Source of the DNA: Amycolatopsis sp. CA-126428
Lineage (GTDB): Bacteria > Actinomycetota > Actinomycetes > Mycobacteriales > Pseudonocardiaceae
Length of the DNA stretch: 64,000 bases
Assembly: GCF_002904335.1 (NCBI RefSeq)
Contig: NZ_PPHF01000136.1
Span: 186,001 to 250,000, forward strand
Direction: 5' to 3'
The notes beneath the pieces were generated by a model that saw only the letters and a list, made by a program, of their open reading frames with translations, had not been told where the DNA came from and searched no databases. A program made the translations under genes and the position numbers. Positions 35,658 through 44,621 of this stretch are shown in pieces (the stretch's first letter is position 1; each line of letters opens with the position of its first letter).

Positions 35658-37076
35658 ATGACCAGCACTGCGACGGCCCCGGGGCCTGCGGCGCCCGCGC
35701 CCGGACCCCCACCGTCGCCACCGGAGGGCCGCGACCGCACCGGGGGCCGCAGCGGCCTGCTGGGGCTGCTCGACCTGCCGGGCCAGGGGATCCGCGCGAT
35801 CGTCCGGTCGGCCGCGACCACCCCCGGCCGGCTCACCGTGATCGCCGTCGGGCTGGTGCTGCTGGCGCTCGTCGCCGGGCTCGTCGCGACGCTGTCGGTG
35901 CAGAACCGCGACGACACGATTTCCGGCGTCATCGACCACCGCGAGCCGCTCGCCGCCGCGTCGCAGCAGGTCTACCGCTCGCTTTCGGACGCGGACGCGA
36001 CCGCCGCGAGCGCGTTCCTCTCCATCGGCACCGAGCCGCCCCAGCTGCGCCAGCGCTACGAGCGGGACATCGCCGAAGCCGGCGCCGCGCTCGCGAAGGC
36101 CGCTTCCGACGCCGCGGACGTCGCCGACGCCGCCACCCCGGTCGACATGCTGAACCAGCAGCTGCCCGTCTACACCGGGCTCGTCGAGACGGCGCGGGCG
36201 AACAACCGCCTCGGCTACCCGGTCGGCGCGTCCTACCTGCGCGAAGCGTCCGAGCTGATGCGGGCGAAGCTCCTGCCCGCCGCCCAGGACCTCTACCGGG
36301 TCGACACCGAGCGGCTCATCGAAGAACAGGACAGCGCCACCGGTTTCCCGTGGCTCGCCACGATCCTGGTGGTGGCGCTGCTGGCCGCGCTGATCGTCAC
36401 CCAGGTCTACCTGACCCGGCGCACCAACCGGCTGCTCAACGTCGGGCTCGTCGTCGCGACGGCCGCCGTCGTGGTGTCGCTGCTGTGGGGCGCGGTCGCG
36501 CTGATCCTCCAGGGCAGCCTGGTCGGCAGCGGCCAGGACGACGGTTCGCACCGCGTCGACGTGCTCGTCCGCGCGCGGATCGCCGCGCTGCAGGCCCGTG
36601 CCGACGAAACGCTGACGCTGGTCGCCCGGGGCGACGGCGGCGCGTACGAGACGGACTTCGCCGCCAAGGCGGTCCAGCTGGTCGGCCAAGACGGCCAGGG
36701 CGGTCTCCTCGGGGAAGCCCGCGGCCTGATCAAGGACGGCGACGGCGCCGCGAAGGTCGATGCCGCGTCGAAGGCCGCGGCCGACTGGATGAAGGCGCAC
36801 GGGCAGGTCCGCGACCAGGACAACGCCGGGGCGTACCAGGAAGCCGTCGACTCCGCGGTGCAGGAAGACGCGAAAGACGGCTCGGCGCCGGCGTTCCGGC
36901 AGCTCGACGACAGCCTCCAGGCCGCGATCGACGTCGGCAGGCAGGCCTTCCTCGACGACACCCACCACGGCGACCGCGCGCTGACGCTCCTCGCACCCGG
37001 CTTGGCCGTGCTGGCGATCGTCGCCGCGGGCGGTGTCACCATGGGGATCCGGGAGCGACTGAGGGAGTACCGGTGA
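35658..37076 (+). CDS. glnX: GlnX-like membrane sensor protein
   Basis: 472 residues from the ATG after GGGGAGG. A Pro-rich cytoplasmic N-terminus is followed by a membrane helix (LTVIAVGLVLLALVAGLVATL), a long extracytoplasmic helical domain, a central helix pair (WLATILVVALLAALIVTQVYL and VGLVVATAAVVVSLLWGAVAL), a second external domain and a C-terminal helix. The order glnX-glnH-pknG equals Mycobacterium tuberculosis Rv0412c-Rv0411c-Rv0410c, where GlnX links GlnH to the kinase PknG in sensing Asp/Glu. The stop overlaps glnH (GTGA). Confidence 0.85.
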   Translation: MTSTATAPGPAAPAPGPPPSPPEGRDRTGGRSGLLGLLDLPGQGIRAIVRSAATTPGRLTVIAVGLVLLALVAGLVATLSVQNRDDTISGVIDHREPLAAASQQVYRSLSDADATAASAFLSIGTEPPQLRQRYERDIAEAGAALAKAASDAADVADAATPVDMLNQQLPVYTGLVETARANNRLGYPVGASYLREASELMRAKLLPAAQDLYRVDTERLIEEQDSATGFPWLATILVVALLAALIVTQVYLTRRTNRLLNVGLVVATAAVVVSLLWGAVALILQGSLVGSGQDDGSHRVDVLVRARIAALQARADETLTLVARGDGGAYETDFAAKAVQLVGQDGQGGLLGEARGLIKDGDGAAKVDAASKAAADWMKAHGQVRDQDNAGAYQEAVDSAVQEDAKDGSAPAFRQLDDSLQAAIDVGRQAFLDDTHHGDRALTLLAPGLAVLAIVAAGGVTMGIRERLREYR

Positions 37077-38047
37077 GCAGGCGGCGGAACACGGTCCGGG
37101 CGGGCGTGCTGGCGGTCGTCGCGCTGCTGGCGGCGTCCTGCGGCAGCCCGGGGAAACCGGTCGACCCGGCACCGGTCAGCAACGCGGCCTGGCCGCAGCC
37201 CGCGCACGTCGGCGGCCCGGACGCGACGGCCGGCGGCGGCTCCGACACCAGCTGCAACCCCCTGGCCAGCCCGGCGCCGGCGGCCGGCACGACCGTCCCC
37301 GACGGCTCGACGATGTCCGAGATCAAGAAGCGCGGCAAGCTGATCGCCGGGGTCGACCAGACCACCTACCTGTTCGGGTTCCGCAACCCCACCTCGGGCA
37401 ACCTCGAGGGCTTCGACATCGACATGGTCAACGCGGTCGCCAAGGCGATCTTCGGCTCGGCCGACGGCCACGTCCAGTTCCGCGCGATCCCGTCGTCGCA
37501 GCGCGAAGAAGTCCTGAAGAAGCACCAGGTCGACATCGTGGTCCGGACCTACAGCATCACTTGCGCGCGCAAGAAGGAGGTCGAGTTCTCCTCCGTGTAC
37601 TACGTGGCGGGCCAGAAGATCCTGGTCACCAAGGAGTCGAAGGCGCAGAAGCTGTCGGACCTGAGCGGCAAGCGGGTGTGCGCGACCAAGAAGTCGACGT
37701 CGCTGGCGAAGATCGCGACGGACTCCGCCAAGCCGGTGCCGGTCTCGGTGGACAACTGGTCGGACTGCCTGGTGATGCTCCAGCAGGGCCAGGTCGACGC
37801 GGTCTCGACCGACGACACGATCCTCGCCGGGATGGCCGCGCAGGACTCGACGCTCGAGGTCCGCGGCGAGCCGCTGACGCAGGAGAACTACGGCATCGGC
37901 GTGCCGAAGGACCGCCCGGACCTGGTCCGGTACGTCAACGCGGTGCTCGACCAGATCCGCGGCAACGGCGTGTGGCAGGACAGCTACCGCCGCTGGGTGG
38001 AAGCCCGCCTCGGAGCGGCTTCGCCACCGGCGCCGCAGTACCAGTGA
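37073..38047 (+). CDS. glnH: GlnH amino-acid-binding lipoprotein
   Basis: 324 residues from GTG. The signal peptide ends with the lipobox LLAASC, and a periplasmic-binding-protein type 3 domain follows (GKLIAGVDQTTYLFGFRNP, GFDIDMVNAVAKAIFG, VSTDDTILAGM, ENYGIGVPKDRPDLVRYVN). In mycobacteria GlnH binds aspartate, glutamate and asparagine and signals through GlnX to PknG rather than acting in transport; no permease gene is here, which fits. Overlaps glnX by 4 bp. Confidence 0.9.
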   Translation: MSRRRNTVRAGVLAVVALLAASCGSPGKPVDPAPVSNAAWPQPAHVGGPDATAGGGSDTSCNPLASPAPAAGTTVPDGSTMSEIKKRGKLIAGVDQTTYLFGFRNPTSGNLEGFDIDMVNAVAKAIFGSADGHVQFRAIPSSQREEVLKKHQVDIVVRTYSITCARKKEVEFSSVYYVAGQKILVTKESKAQKLSDLSGKRVCATKKSTSLAKIATDSAKPVPVSVDNWSDCLVMLQQGQVDAVSTDDTILAGMAAQDSTLEVRGEPLTQENYGIGVPKDRPDLVRYVNAVLDQIRGNGVWQDSYRRWVEARLGAASPPAPQYQ

Positions 38048-38135
38048 ACGTCGCAGTACCAGTGAACGCAGTACCGAAGGACGCAGCGCGACTAGAATCG
38101 ATCTCCGCACGTCGCAGGGGATCCGGGAGGTAGCA

Positions 38136-40784
38136 GTGTCGGAGGAGCCGCGCCGTCCTCGGCACGCCGCGCCGGACGACCAGCAGCAGGTGGCGCCGCC
38201 GAGCTGGCAGCCGCCGCCACCGGTGCGGTGGGACACGCCGGAGCCGTCGATCTCCGGCCGTCTCGACGACGGCGAGCCGACCGGCGGCGAAGAGACCGTC
38301 TTCCACGCGCCCGTGCGCCGTCCGCCGACGCCGCCGCGCGGCCAGCCGGCTCCCGTCCGCGGCCCGATCCCCGGCGCGGACGACCCGACGCGCCCGCCGG
38401 GCAGCATGAACCCCGTCGCGCCGCCGGTCGAGCCGACGCAGGCCGTCCGCCCGGACCCGGACGCGCCGCAGCCCACGAGCGTGCTCGCCGCGCCGGCGCC
38501 GGAAACCCAGAGCATCATGCCGCCGGTGCCGCGCCCGGACACCGGGCCGGGGACGCCGTTGCCGGACCCCGGTACCGAAAGCGTGCTGCCCGAGCGCACC
38601 AGCGAAGGCCGGCACACGGGAACCGGCACCGGGTCGGGGACCGGCAGCGGGTCCGGCTCGGTCTCCGGTTCGTTCCCCGGCACTTCGCGGCGGACGTCGT
38701 CGCGGACGTCCCGGTCGCGGCGCGGCCGGCTCGGCGCGGGGCTGGTCGACGTTCCGCCGGTGCCCGCGCGCGACCCCGCGTCCGCGGTGCTGACGAACCC
38801 GGTGGTGTCGGAGGAAAAGCGGTTCTGCAGCAGCTGCAACGCGAAGGTCGGACGCGGCAAGGACGGGCAACCCGGTTCGCCGGAAGGCAAGTGCGAGAAC
38901 TGCGGCACGCCGTTCTCGTTCGTCCCGAAGCTGCAGCCGCACGAGCTCGTCGGCGGCCAGTACGAGGTCCTCGGCACGATCGCCTACGGCGGCCTCGGCT
39001 GGATCTACCTCGCGCAGGACCACAACGTCAGCGACCGCTGGGTCGTCCTCAAAGGACTGATCGACACCGGTGACGCGACGGCGATGGCGGCCGCGGCCAA
39101 CGAGCAGCGGTTCCTCGCCGAGGTCGAACACCCCAACATCGTCAAGATCCACAACTTCGTGCAGCACCCGGACGCCCAGAGCGGCACGACCACCGGCTAC
39201 ATCGTCATGGAGTACGTCGGTGGCCAGTCGCTGCGGCAGCTCGCGCTGGCGCACCACCGGGAAAGCCGCCGTCCGGAGCCGTTGCCGATCGGCCAGGTCA
39301 TCGCGTACGGGCTGGAGATCCTGCCCGCGCTCGGCTACCTGCACAGCCAGGGCCTGCTCTACTGCGACCTCAAGCCCGACAACGTCATCCAGACCAACGA
39401 GCAGCTGAAGCTGATCGACCTCGGCGCGGTCCGCCGCACCGACGACTACGAGAGCCCGCTGTTCTTCACCACCGGCTACAGCGCGCCGGAACTGCCGACG
39501 CAGGGCGCGTCGGTGGCCTCGGACCTGTTCACCGTCGGGCGCACGCTCGCCGTGCTCAGCTTCGAGTTCACCGGCTACACCACCAAGTACAAGACGACCC
39601 TGCCCGGCCCGGACGCCGTCCCGCTGTTCACGCTGTTCGGTTCGTACTACCGGTTCCTGCGGCGCGCGACGCACACGGACCCCGACCGCCGGTTCCTCTC
39701 CGCCGAGGAGATGGCCGACCAGCTCACCGGGGTGCTGCGCGAGATCATGGCGCTCGGCACCGGCAAGCCGCGGCCCGGTGTGTCGACGGTGTTCGGCCCG
39801 GAGAGCCGCACCTTCGGCGTGCAGCTGGTGGTGCCCGAAACCGGCGCCAGCGTGCCGCTGCCCGGGGCGGACGAAGTCGTCGCCGGCCTGCCGATCCCGC
39901 AGGTGGACACGGACGACCCGGCGGCGGGCGTGCTCGCCACCACGACCGCGCTCGACCCTCGAGCCGCGATCGAGGCGCTGGCCGGCGCGCCGCGGGAGTC
40001 GATCGAGGTGCGGCTGCGGATCGTGCGCGCCCGCGTCGAGCTGGGCGAGTTCGCGGAGGCGCAGCGGCAGCTGCAGGCCGCGCAGTACCTGGCCATCAAG
40101 AACGGCTTCCCGCACGACTGGCGGATCGACTGGTACCGCGGCCTGATCGAACTCGCGGGCGGCCGTTCGCGGGTCGCGCACGTCGCGTTCGAAGCGGTGT
40201 ACGACGATCTGCCGGGCGAAATCGCCCCGAAGCTCGCTCTGGGCATCAGCGCCGAAGGCGTCGGCGACTACTTCGCCGCCGCGCGGTTCTACGAACTGGT
40301 CTGGCGCACCGACCGCACCTACGTCAGCGCCGCCTTCGGCCTCGCCCGCGTGTACCTGGCGCAGGGCGCGCGGGCGAGCGCGGTCGAGGTGCTGGAGACC
40401 GTGCCGCCGTCGTCGACCCACTACGTCGACGCGCAGGTCGCGGCGATCAAGATCAAGACGACGGCGACCAAGGCCAAGGGCCGCGAGACCCCGGTCACCG
40501 AGCACGACCTGCTTGACGCGTCCGCCCGGCTCGAGCGGCTCCGGCTGGACGTCGAACGCCAGACGCGCCTGTCCGCCGGCGTGCTCGAAGCCGCGCACGA
40601 ATGGCTCAGGCAGGGCAGGCCGACGCCGGGTGCGCGCGTGCTGGGGTGCCGGCTCGAGGAACGCGAGCTGCGGTTCGGCCTCGAGCGGTGCTACCGGGCG
40701 ATGGCCCGGCTCGCGGGCACGCTCGAGCAGCGCATCGAGCTGGTGGACCGGGCGAACGCGATCCGCCCCCGCACCCTCACCTGA
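38136..40784 (+). CDS. pknG: serine/threonine protein kinase PknG
   Basis: 882 residues from GTG. About 225 residues of Pro/Thr/Gly-rich, probably disordered sequence lead to a rubredoxin-like site (FCSSCNAKVG from C231, then CENCG), a kinase domain (~265-530; IAYGGLGWIYLAQD, WVVLKGLID, YCDLKPDNVI) and a TPR-rich C-terminus. PknG controls 2-oxoglutarate metabolism by phosphorylating GarA/OdhI. The N-terminal tail is much longer than in M. tuberculosis (750 residues in total). Third gene of the operon, 88 bp after glnH. Confidence 0.93.
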   Translation: MSEEPRRPRHAAPDDQQQVAPPSWQPPPPVRWDTPEPSISGRLDDGEPTGGEETVFHAPVRRPPTPPRGQPAPVRGPIPGADDPTRPPGSMNPVAPPVEPTQAVRPDPDAPQPTSVLAAPAPETQSIMPPVPRPDTGPGTPLPDPGTESVLPERTSEGRHTGTGTGSGTGSGSGSVSGSFPGTSRRTSSRTSRSRRGRLGAGLVDVPPVPARDPASAVLTNPVVSEEKRFCSSCNAKVGRGKDGQPGSPEGKCENCGTPFSFVPKLQPHELVGGQYEVLGTIAYGGLGWIYLAQDHNVSDRWVVLKGLIDTGDATAMAAAANEQRFLAEVEHPNIVKIHNFVQHPDAQSGTTTGYIVMEYVGGQSLRQLALAHHRESRRPEPLPIGQVIAYGLEILPALGYLHSQGLLYCDLKPDNVIQTNEQLKLIDLGAVRRTDDYESPLFFTTGYSAPELPTQGASVASDLFTVGRTLAVLSFEFTGYTTKYKTTLPGPDAVPLFTLFGSYYRFLRRATHTDPDRRFLSAEEMADQLTGVLREIMALGTGKPRPGVSTVFGPESRTFGVQLVVPETGASVPLPGADEVVAGLPIPQVDTDDPAAGVLATTTALDPRAAIEALAGAPRESIEVRLRIVRARVELGEFAEAQRQLQAAQYLAIKNGFPHDWRIDWYRGLIELAGGRSRVAHVAFEAVYDDLPGEIAPKLALGISAEGVGDYFAAARFYELVWRTDRTYVSAAFGLARVYLAQGARASAVEVLETVPPSSTHYVDAQVAAIKIKTTATKAKGRETPVTEHDLLDASARLERLRLDVERQTRLSAGVLEAAHEWLRQGRPTPGARVLGCRLEERELRFGLERCYRAMARLAGTLEQRIELVDRANAIRPRTLT

Positions 40785-40788
40785 CGCC

Positions 40789-40834
40789 GTCGTGAGTGGT
40801 AAGGCGGGTTAGAACCCTCCTTACCACTCACGAC
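40789..40834. terminator. long bidirectional palindromic terminator
   Basis: GTCGTGAGTGGTAAGG (40789-40804) pairs perfectly with CCTTACCACTCACGAC (40819-40834); inside, GGGTT and AACCC pair again. It separates convergent pknG and the thioesterase. Palindromes of this CGTGAGTG type seem to recur in Amycolatopsis-like genomes (from memory). Confidence 0.8.
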
Positions 40835-40843
40835 CAGCCGGGG

Positions 40844-41437
40844 TCAGGGGTTGATCTCCCAGTCGCGTTCGCTGCGCTCACGCTGGTTCTTTTCGTGCTG
40901 CGCGGCCAGCTTCTCCAGCGCCTGCGGGTCGCCGTGGGTGTTGAAGTGCTCGAAGCCGACGACGACGAACAACGCCCGCGCGCTGACCGCGATCGGGCCG
41001 TCCTCGGCGTCGAGGCGGCCGTCCGCGCTGACGTAGATCTTGCGGCCCGCGATGCCGTCCAGCCGGGCGGCGATGAACAGCGTCGAACCGACCGGGACGG
41101 GCCGCCGGAAGTCCGTCTCGAGCTTGCCGGTCACCGCCGGGCGGCGCATCAGGTTGCCGACCGTCGAGCCGAGCGCCTCGTCGAACGCGCAGGCCAGCAG
41201 GCCGCCGTGGGCGAGCCCGGGTGCGCCCTGGTGGGCCGCGGTGACGGTGAACCGCGAGTGGACGACCTGGCCCTCGCCGACGGTCGAACGCAGGTGCAGC
41301 CCGGCGTCGGCCTCGTCGCCGCACCCGAAGCACTCCGCGAAGTGCACGCCGAGCTCGGTGCCCGGCTCCGGCGCCTTCGGGTGCGGGATCGCGGGCTCCA
41401 CCGCCACCGGCGGCCAGGGTTGAGAAACACGACTCAT
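40844..41437 (-). CDS. PaaI-type hot-dog thioesterase
   Basis: 197 residues. ECFGCGDEADAGLHLRST opens a hot-dog domain with the PaaI/THEM4 motif HQGAPGLAHGGLLACAFDEALGST (catalytic Asp/Glu region) and VGSTLFIAARLDGIAGRKIYVSA. It probably hydrolyses an acyl-CoA. C-terminal ~35 residues are a charged helix (ALEKLAAQHEKNQRERSERD). Single gene; ATG at 41437. Confidence 0.8.
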   Translation of the reverse strand: MSRVSQPWPPVAVEPAIPHPKAPEPGTELGVHFAECFGCGDEADAGLHLRSTVGEGQVVHSRFTVTAAHQGAPGLAHGGLLACAFDEALGSTVGNLMRRPAVTGKLETDFRRPVPVGSTLFIAARLDGIAGRKIYVSADGRLDAEDGPIAVSARALFVVVGFEHFNTHGDPQALEKLAAQHEKNQRERSERDWEINP

Positions 41438-41638
41438 GCGCTGACGTTAACCGGCGGGTAGCCGGCCGCCGCGCGCGACCCGGGACGTCGGCGTCCCACC
41501 CACATCTCTCGGTAGCCGGAAAGTTCCCCACCGTAGACAATTCGCGGCTCAGACTGCCGACCTGCGACAACCGGTCGAGACTGGGCCGATGAGCTCGAAC
41601 GGCCCGATGGGCACTGCACGGGAGGAGTCGTCGCCGGC

Positions 41639-43009
41639 ATGACCGAACCAGCAGCAACGACGGGCAAACCGTCAGTGGACGAGAGAACCGTCAAGCGCGC
41701 GGTGTGGGCGTCCGCGATGGGCAACGCCACCGAGTGGTACGACTACGGCGTCTTCACCTCGGGCGCGATCGCCGTGAGCATCGGTACGCAGTTCTTCCCC
41801 GGTGAGGGGAACGCCGTGCTGAAGTCGCTGGCGCTGCTCGCGATCGGGTTCATCGTGCGGCCGTTCGGCGGCGCGTTCTTCGGCCCGCTCGGCGACAAGA
41901 TCGGCCGCAAGCGGGTCCTCGCCATCACGATCCTGCTGATGTCCGGGTGCACGTTCCTGGTCGGCGTCCTGCCGACGTACGCCGGCAGCTACAGCATGGG
42001 CATCGCGGCGCCGATCGCGATCCTGCTGCTGCGGATCATCCAGGGCTTCTCCACCGGCGGTGAGTACGGCGGAGCGGCGACGTTCATCGCCGAGTACTCC
42101 CCGACGAAACGCCGTGGCTTCTTCGGCAGCTTCCTCGAACTCGGCACGCTGGCCGGTTACGTGCTCGGCAACCTGGTCGTGCTGTCGGTGACGCTGTCCC
42201 TGTCGTCCGACCAGGTCGACGCCTGGGGCTGGCGGATCCCGTTCTTCGTCGCGCTGCCGCTCGGCCTGATCGGGCTCTACCTGCGGAACAAGCTCGAGGA
42301 CACTCCCGAGTTCCGCCGGCTGGAGGCTGCGGGCGAGGCGCCGACGAAGGCGCCGCTGAAGGAGATCTTCGTCCGCAACTGGCGGATGATCCTCAACCTG
42401 ATCGGCATCGTGCTGCTGCTGAACGTCGCGGACTACCTGCTGTTGACGACGATGCCAACGTACTTCACGGACACGCTGAAGATCAACGACAACACCTCGA
42501 CGTTGATCATCATCGCGGTCGAGGTCATCCAGATGGCGATCATCATCCCGCTCGGCGCCCTGTCCGACCGGATCGGCCGGAAACCGCTGCTGCTCACCGC
42601 GGCCATCGGGTTCCTGGTGCTGAGCTGGCCGAGTCTCAAGCTGATGCAGTCCGGCAGCATCTTCTGGCTCTTCGTCGGCTTCCTGATCGTGGCGCTCCTG
42701 CTGGTGCTCATGCTCGCGGTGATCGGCTCGACGTTCCCGGCGATGTTCCCGACCCGGGTGCGCTACGGCTCGTTCGCGATCGGCTACAACATCTCGACGT
42801 CGCTGTTCGGCGGGACCTGTGGCGTCATCGTGACGGCGCTGATCAAGAGCACCGGCAACGAGGACTGGCCGGCGTACTACCTGATGGCGGCGGCGCTGAT
42901 CGCGATCATTCCGATCATCAAGATCCCGGAGACGTCGCAGGTGCCGATGGAGCAGATCGACACCGAAGACAACACCGGCAAGCTGGCCTCCGCGACCGCT
43001 CGAAGCTGA
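41639..43009 (+). CDS. MHS-family MFS transporter (proline/betaine-type)
   Basis: 456 residues and 12 predicted membrane helices. The metabolite:H+ symporter family pattern is clear: MGNATEWYDYGVF at the start of helix 1, RPFGGAFFGPLGDKIGRKRVL in loop 2-3, RIIQGFSTGGEYGGAATFIAEY, and SDRIGRKPLLL in loop 8-9. Such proteins import proline, glycine betaine, citrate or similar solutes with protons; the N-terminal sequence is closest to ProP-like members, but lacks ProP's C-terminal coiled coil. GGAGG precedes the ATG. Confidence 0.85.
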   Translation: MTEPAATTGKPSVDERTVKRAVWASAMGNATEWYDYGVFTSGAIAVSIGTQFFPGEGNAVLKSLALLAIGFIVRPFGGAFFGPLGDKIGRKRVLAITILLMSGCTFLVGVLPTYAGSYSMGIAAPIAILLLRIIQGFSTGGEYGGAATFIAEYSPTKRRGFFGSFLELGTLAGYVLGNLVVLSVTLSLSSDQVDAWGWRIPFFVALPLGLIGLYLRNKLEDTPEFRRLEAAGEAPTKAPLKEIFVRNWRMILNLIGIVLLLNVADYLLLTTMPTYFTDTLKINDNTSTLIIIAVEVIQMAIIIPLGALSDRIGRKPLLLTAAIGFLVLSWPSLKLMQSGSIFWLFVGFLIVALLLVLMLAVIGSTFPAMFPTRVRYGSFAIGYNISTSLFGGTCGVIVTALIKSTGNEDWPAYYLMAAALIAIIPIIKIPETSQVPMEQIDTEDNTGKLASATARS

Positions 43010-43026
43010 GCGGTTCCCGGAAAGCC

Positions 43027-43060
43027 GTGTGCCCCGTCCGGATCACCGGGCGGGGCACAC
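43027..43060. terminator. terminator after the MHS transporter
   Basis: GTGTGCCCCGTCCGG (43027-43041), loop ATCA, CCGGGCGGGGCACAC (43046-43060); 15 bp with one wobble. Shared with the convergent sigma operon. Confidence 0.75.
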
Positions 43061-43090
43061 GTGCGCCCTGGGCCGGATCCGCGTCACCGG

Positions 43091-43576
43091 CTAGCGCGTC
43101 GTCGTTCTCGCCGCCGGCGATTCCGGCCGGGTCTCGGTCGGAACCGAGGTGGAGGGGGAGGTCGCCGGGCCGGGGCGGGAGGTCGCCCGCGGGCCCGCGG
43201 ACGGCGCCTGCGGGGTCGTCCGCGAGCTGCGTGGCCGGGTCTGGCCCGGCTCGGCCGTCGGCGGCGCGATCGAGGTCGCCGGGACCACGGTCGGCGACGT
43301 CGAGCTGGGAGCCGGAGGAGCGGTGCCGATCGTGGACAGGCCGGGGCCGGCGGGCTGCACCGGCTCCGGCGGGCCGGCGCGGTGGCCGGCCAGGAAACCG
43401 GCCACCGCCAGGACGACCGCCGTCGCGGTCGAAGTGCCCGCGACGGCGAAACGCTTGCGTCGTCGCCGGACCCGGCCGCCGCGCTCGATCACGTCGGCGG
43501 CTTCGAGGCGCATCGGCGGCTGCGGGCCGCCGGCCGCGCCGGTCAGGATCGCGCGGACGTCGTCTTCGTGGTCCAT
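43091..43576 (-). CDS. single-pass membrane protein, probable anti-sigma factor
   Basis: 161 residues, 5 bp downstream of the sigma-factor stop with GGGGAGG inside the sigma gene's end. Residues 1-45 are cytoplasmic (MDHEDDVRAILTGAAGGPQP then MRLEAADVIERGGRVRRRRK), followed by one membrane helix (FAVAGTSTATAVVLAVAGFLAG) and a long Pro/Ser/Thr-rich outside tail. Position and topology are those of an anti-sigma factor for a SigE-family ECF sigma; no zinc-binding HxxxCxxC is present. Confidence 0.65.
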   Translation of the reverse strand: MDHEDDVRAILTGAAGGPQPPMRLEAADVIERGGRVRRRRKRFAVAGTSTATAVVLAVAGFLAGHRAGPPEPVQPAGPGLSTIGTAPPAPSSTSPTVVPATSIAPPTAEPGQTRPRSSRTTPQAPSAGPRATSRPGPATSPSTSVPTETRPESPAARTTTR

Positions 43577-43581
43577 GTTCG

Positions 43582-44133
43582 TCACCTCCCCTCCGTGGGT
43601 GCGCTGAAGGTCAGCGCACCGTAGTGCGGGCCGAGCCGGTTCCGCAGCGTGGCCAAGCCGCGGGAGGCCTGGCTCTTCACCGTGCCGGCGCTGCAGCCGA
43701 GCGCCTGAGCCGTCTCTTCGACGCTCAGGTCTTCGAAGTACCGCAGCACCAGCACGGCGCGCTGCTTCGGGGCCAGGACCGCCAGTGCCTGCCGGACCAG
43801 CAGATCCTGGTCGGTCGTGGGTTTCGCCGGGAGTTCCGGCGGGGTGTCGGTGAGCCGCTCCCGTTTCCACCTGCTGCGCCGGTGCTCGGCGAGGAACGTG
43901 CGCAGGACGACCTTGCGCGCGTAGGCGTCCAGCGCGTCGTGCCGCGACAGCCTCGGCCAGGCGAGGTAGATCTTGAGCAGCGCGGCCTGCGTGAGGTCTT
44001 CGGCCTGGTGCCAGTCCCCGCAGAGCAGGAAGGCGGTCGATCGCAGGCTGTGCGCGCGCTCGCCGAAGTACCGGGCGAACTCGCCGTCCCACGGCGAGCC
44101 CGGCCCGGTCGACGGACGGGAGCGGGAGATCAC
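43582..44133 (-). CDS. SigE-family ECF RNA polymerase sigma factor
   Basis: 183 residues from GTG. Region 2 runs FARYFGERAHSLRSTAFLLCG through DWHQAEDLTQAALLKIYLAW, and region 4 has LAPKQRAVLVLRYFEDLSVEETAQALGCS and TVKSQASRGLATLRNRL. Directs transcription of an extracytoplasmic-stress type regulon. It is the middle gene of a tight operon: secreted protein, 4-bp gap, sigma, 5-bp gap, anti-sigma-like protein. Confidence 0.9.
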   Translation of the reverse strand: MISRSRPSTGPGSPWDGEFARYFGERAHSLRSTAFLLCGDWHQAEDLTQAALLKIYLAWPRLSRHDALDAYARKVVLRTFLAEHRRSRWKRERLTDTPPELPAKPTTDQDLLVRQALAVLAPKQRAVLVLRYFEDLSVEETAQALGCSAGTVKSQASRGLATLRNRLGPHYGALTFSAPTEGR

Positions 44134-44137
44134 CTGG

Positions 44138-44452
44138 TTACCGGGTCTCCCACACGGCCGGCAGGTGCAGGTCGCCGGTCGGCCCGGCCGGGACGGCGCG
44201 CGGGACGCGCGGAGCCGGGCCCGTGCGGGCGGGCCGGGTCGTCTCACGCGGCACGGGAACGGCGGACGGCGCCTGGGGACGGGGACGGCTGGTGGTCGGG
44301 ACGGGGGCCACGGTCGGCTCGCCCGGCCGGGTCACCTGGGTCGTGGTCGGTGCGGCCGGCGCCTGCGCCTCCGAAGCCAGCGCGATGCCACCGGTCAGGG
44401 CGCCACCGGCGAGCACGAGCGCGCCGAGGGTCAGGGCGATGCGGATACGCAA
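44138..44452 (-). CDS. small secreted Pro/Thr-rich protein, first gene of the sigma operon
   Basis: 104 residues from a TTG with GAGGAG 5 bp upstream. Sec signal peptide (RIALTLGALVLAGGALTGGIALASEAQA), then a mature part dominated by Pro, Thr, Arg and Val (TTSRPRPQAPSAVPVPRETT). Its composition matches the outside tail of the anti-sigma-like protein two genes on. No catalytic motif. It may act as an extracellular sensor or ligand for the sigma system. Confidence 0.6.
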   Translation of the reverse strand: MRIRIALTLGALVLAGGALTGGIALASEAQAPAAPTTTQVTRPGEPTVAPVPTTSRPRPQAPSAVPVPRETTRPARTGPAPRVPRAVPAGPTGDLHLPAVWETR

Positions 44453-44621
44453 GACAGCTCCTCATTCTCGTGGCGCGGCAGGGGATCGCCGCGCCTCTGC
44501 CCTTAGTCATGCGGCGGGTGATCACCGGGGTTGCACCGGATTTCGCGGATTTCCGGTGAGAAACACGAACGGCCGGGAAGCCCGCAGTGGACTTCCCGGC
44601 CGCCCGGTCTCCCTCGGTGGT

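Noticed and set aside
36407-40598. Long minus-strand frames opposite glnX-glnH-pknG
   Set aside because: Antisense shadows of a conserved operon; low-complexity translations.
44138-44452. Reading the Pro/Thr-rich small gene as part of a larger sigma-factor N-terminus
   Set aside because: It has its own TTG start with GAGGAG, a signal peptide and a stop 4 bp before the sigma start.
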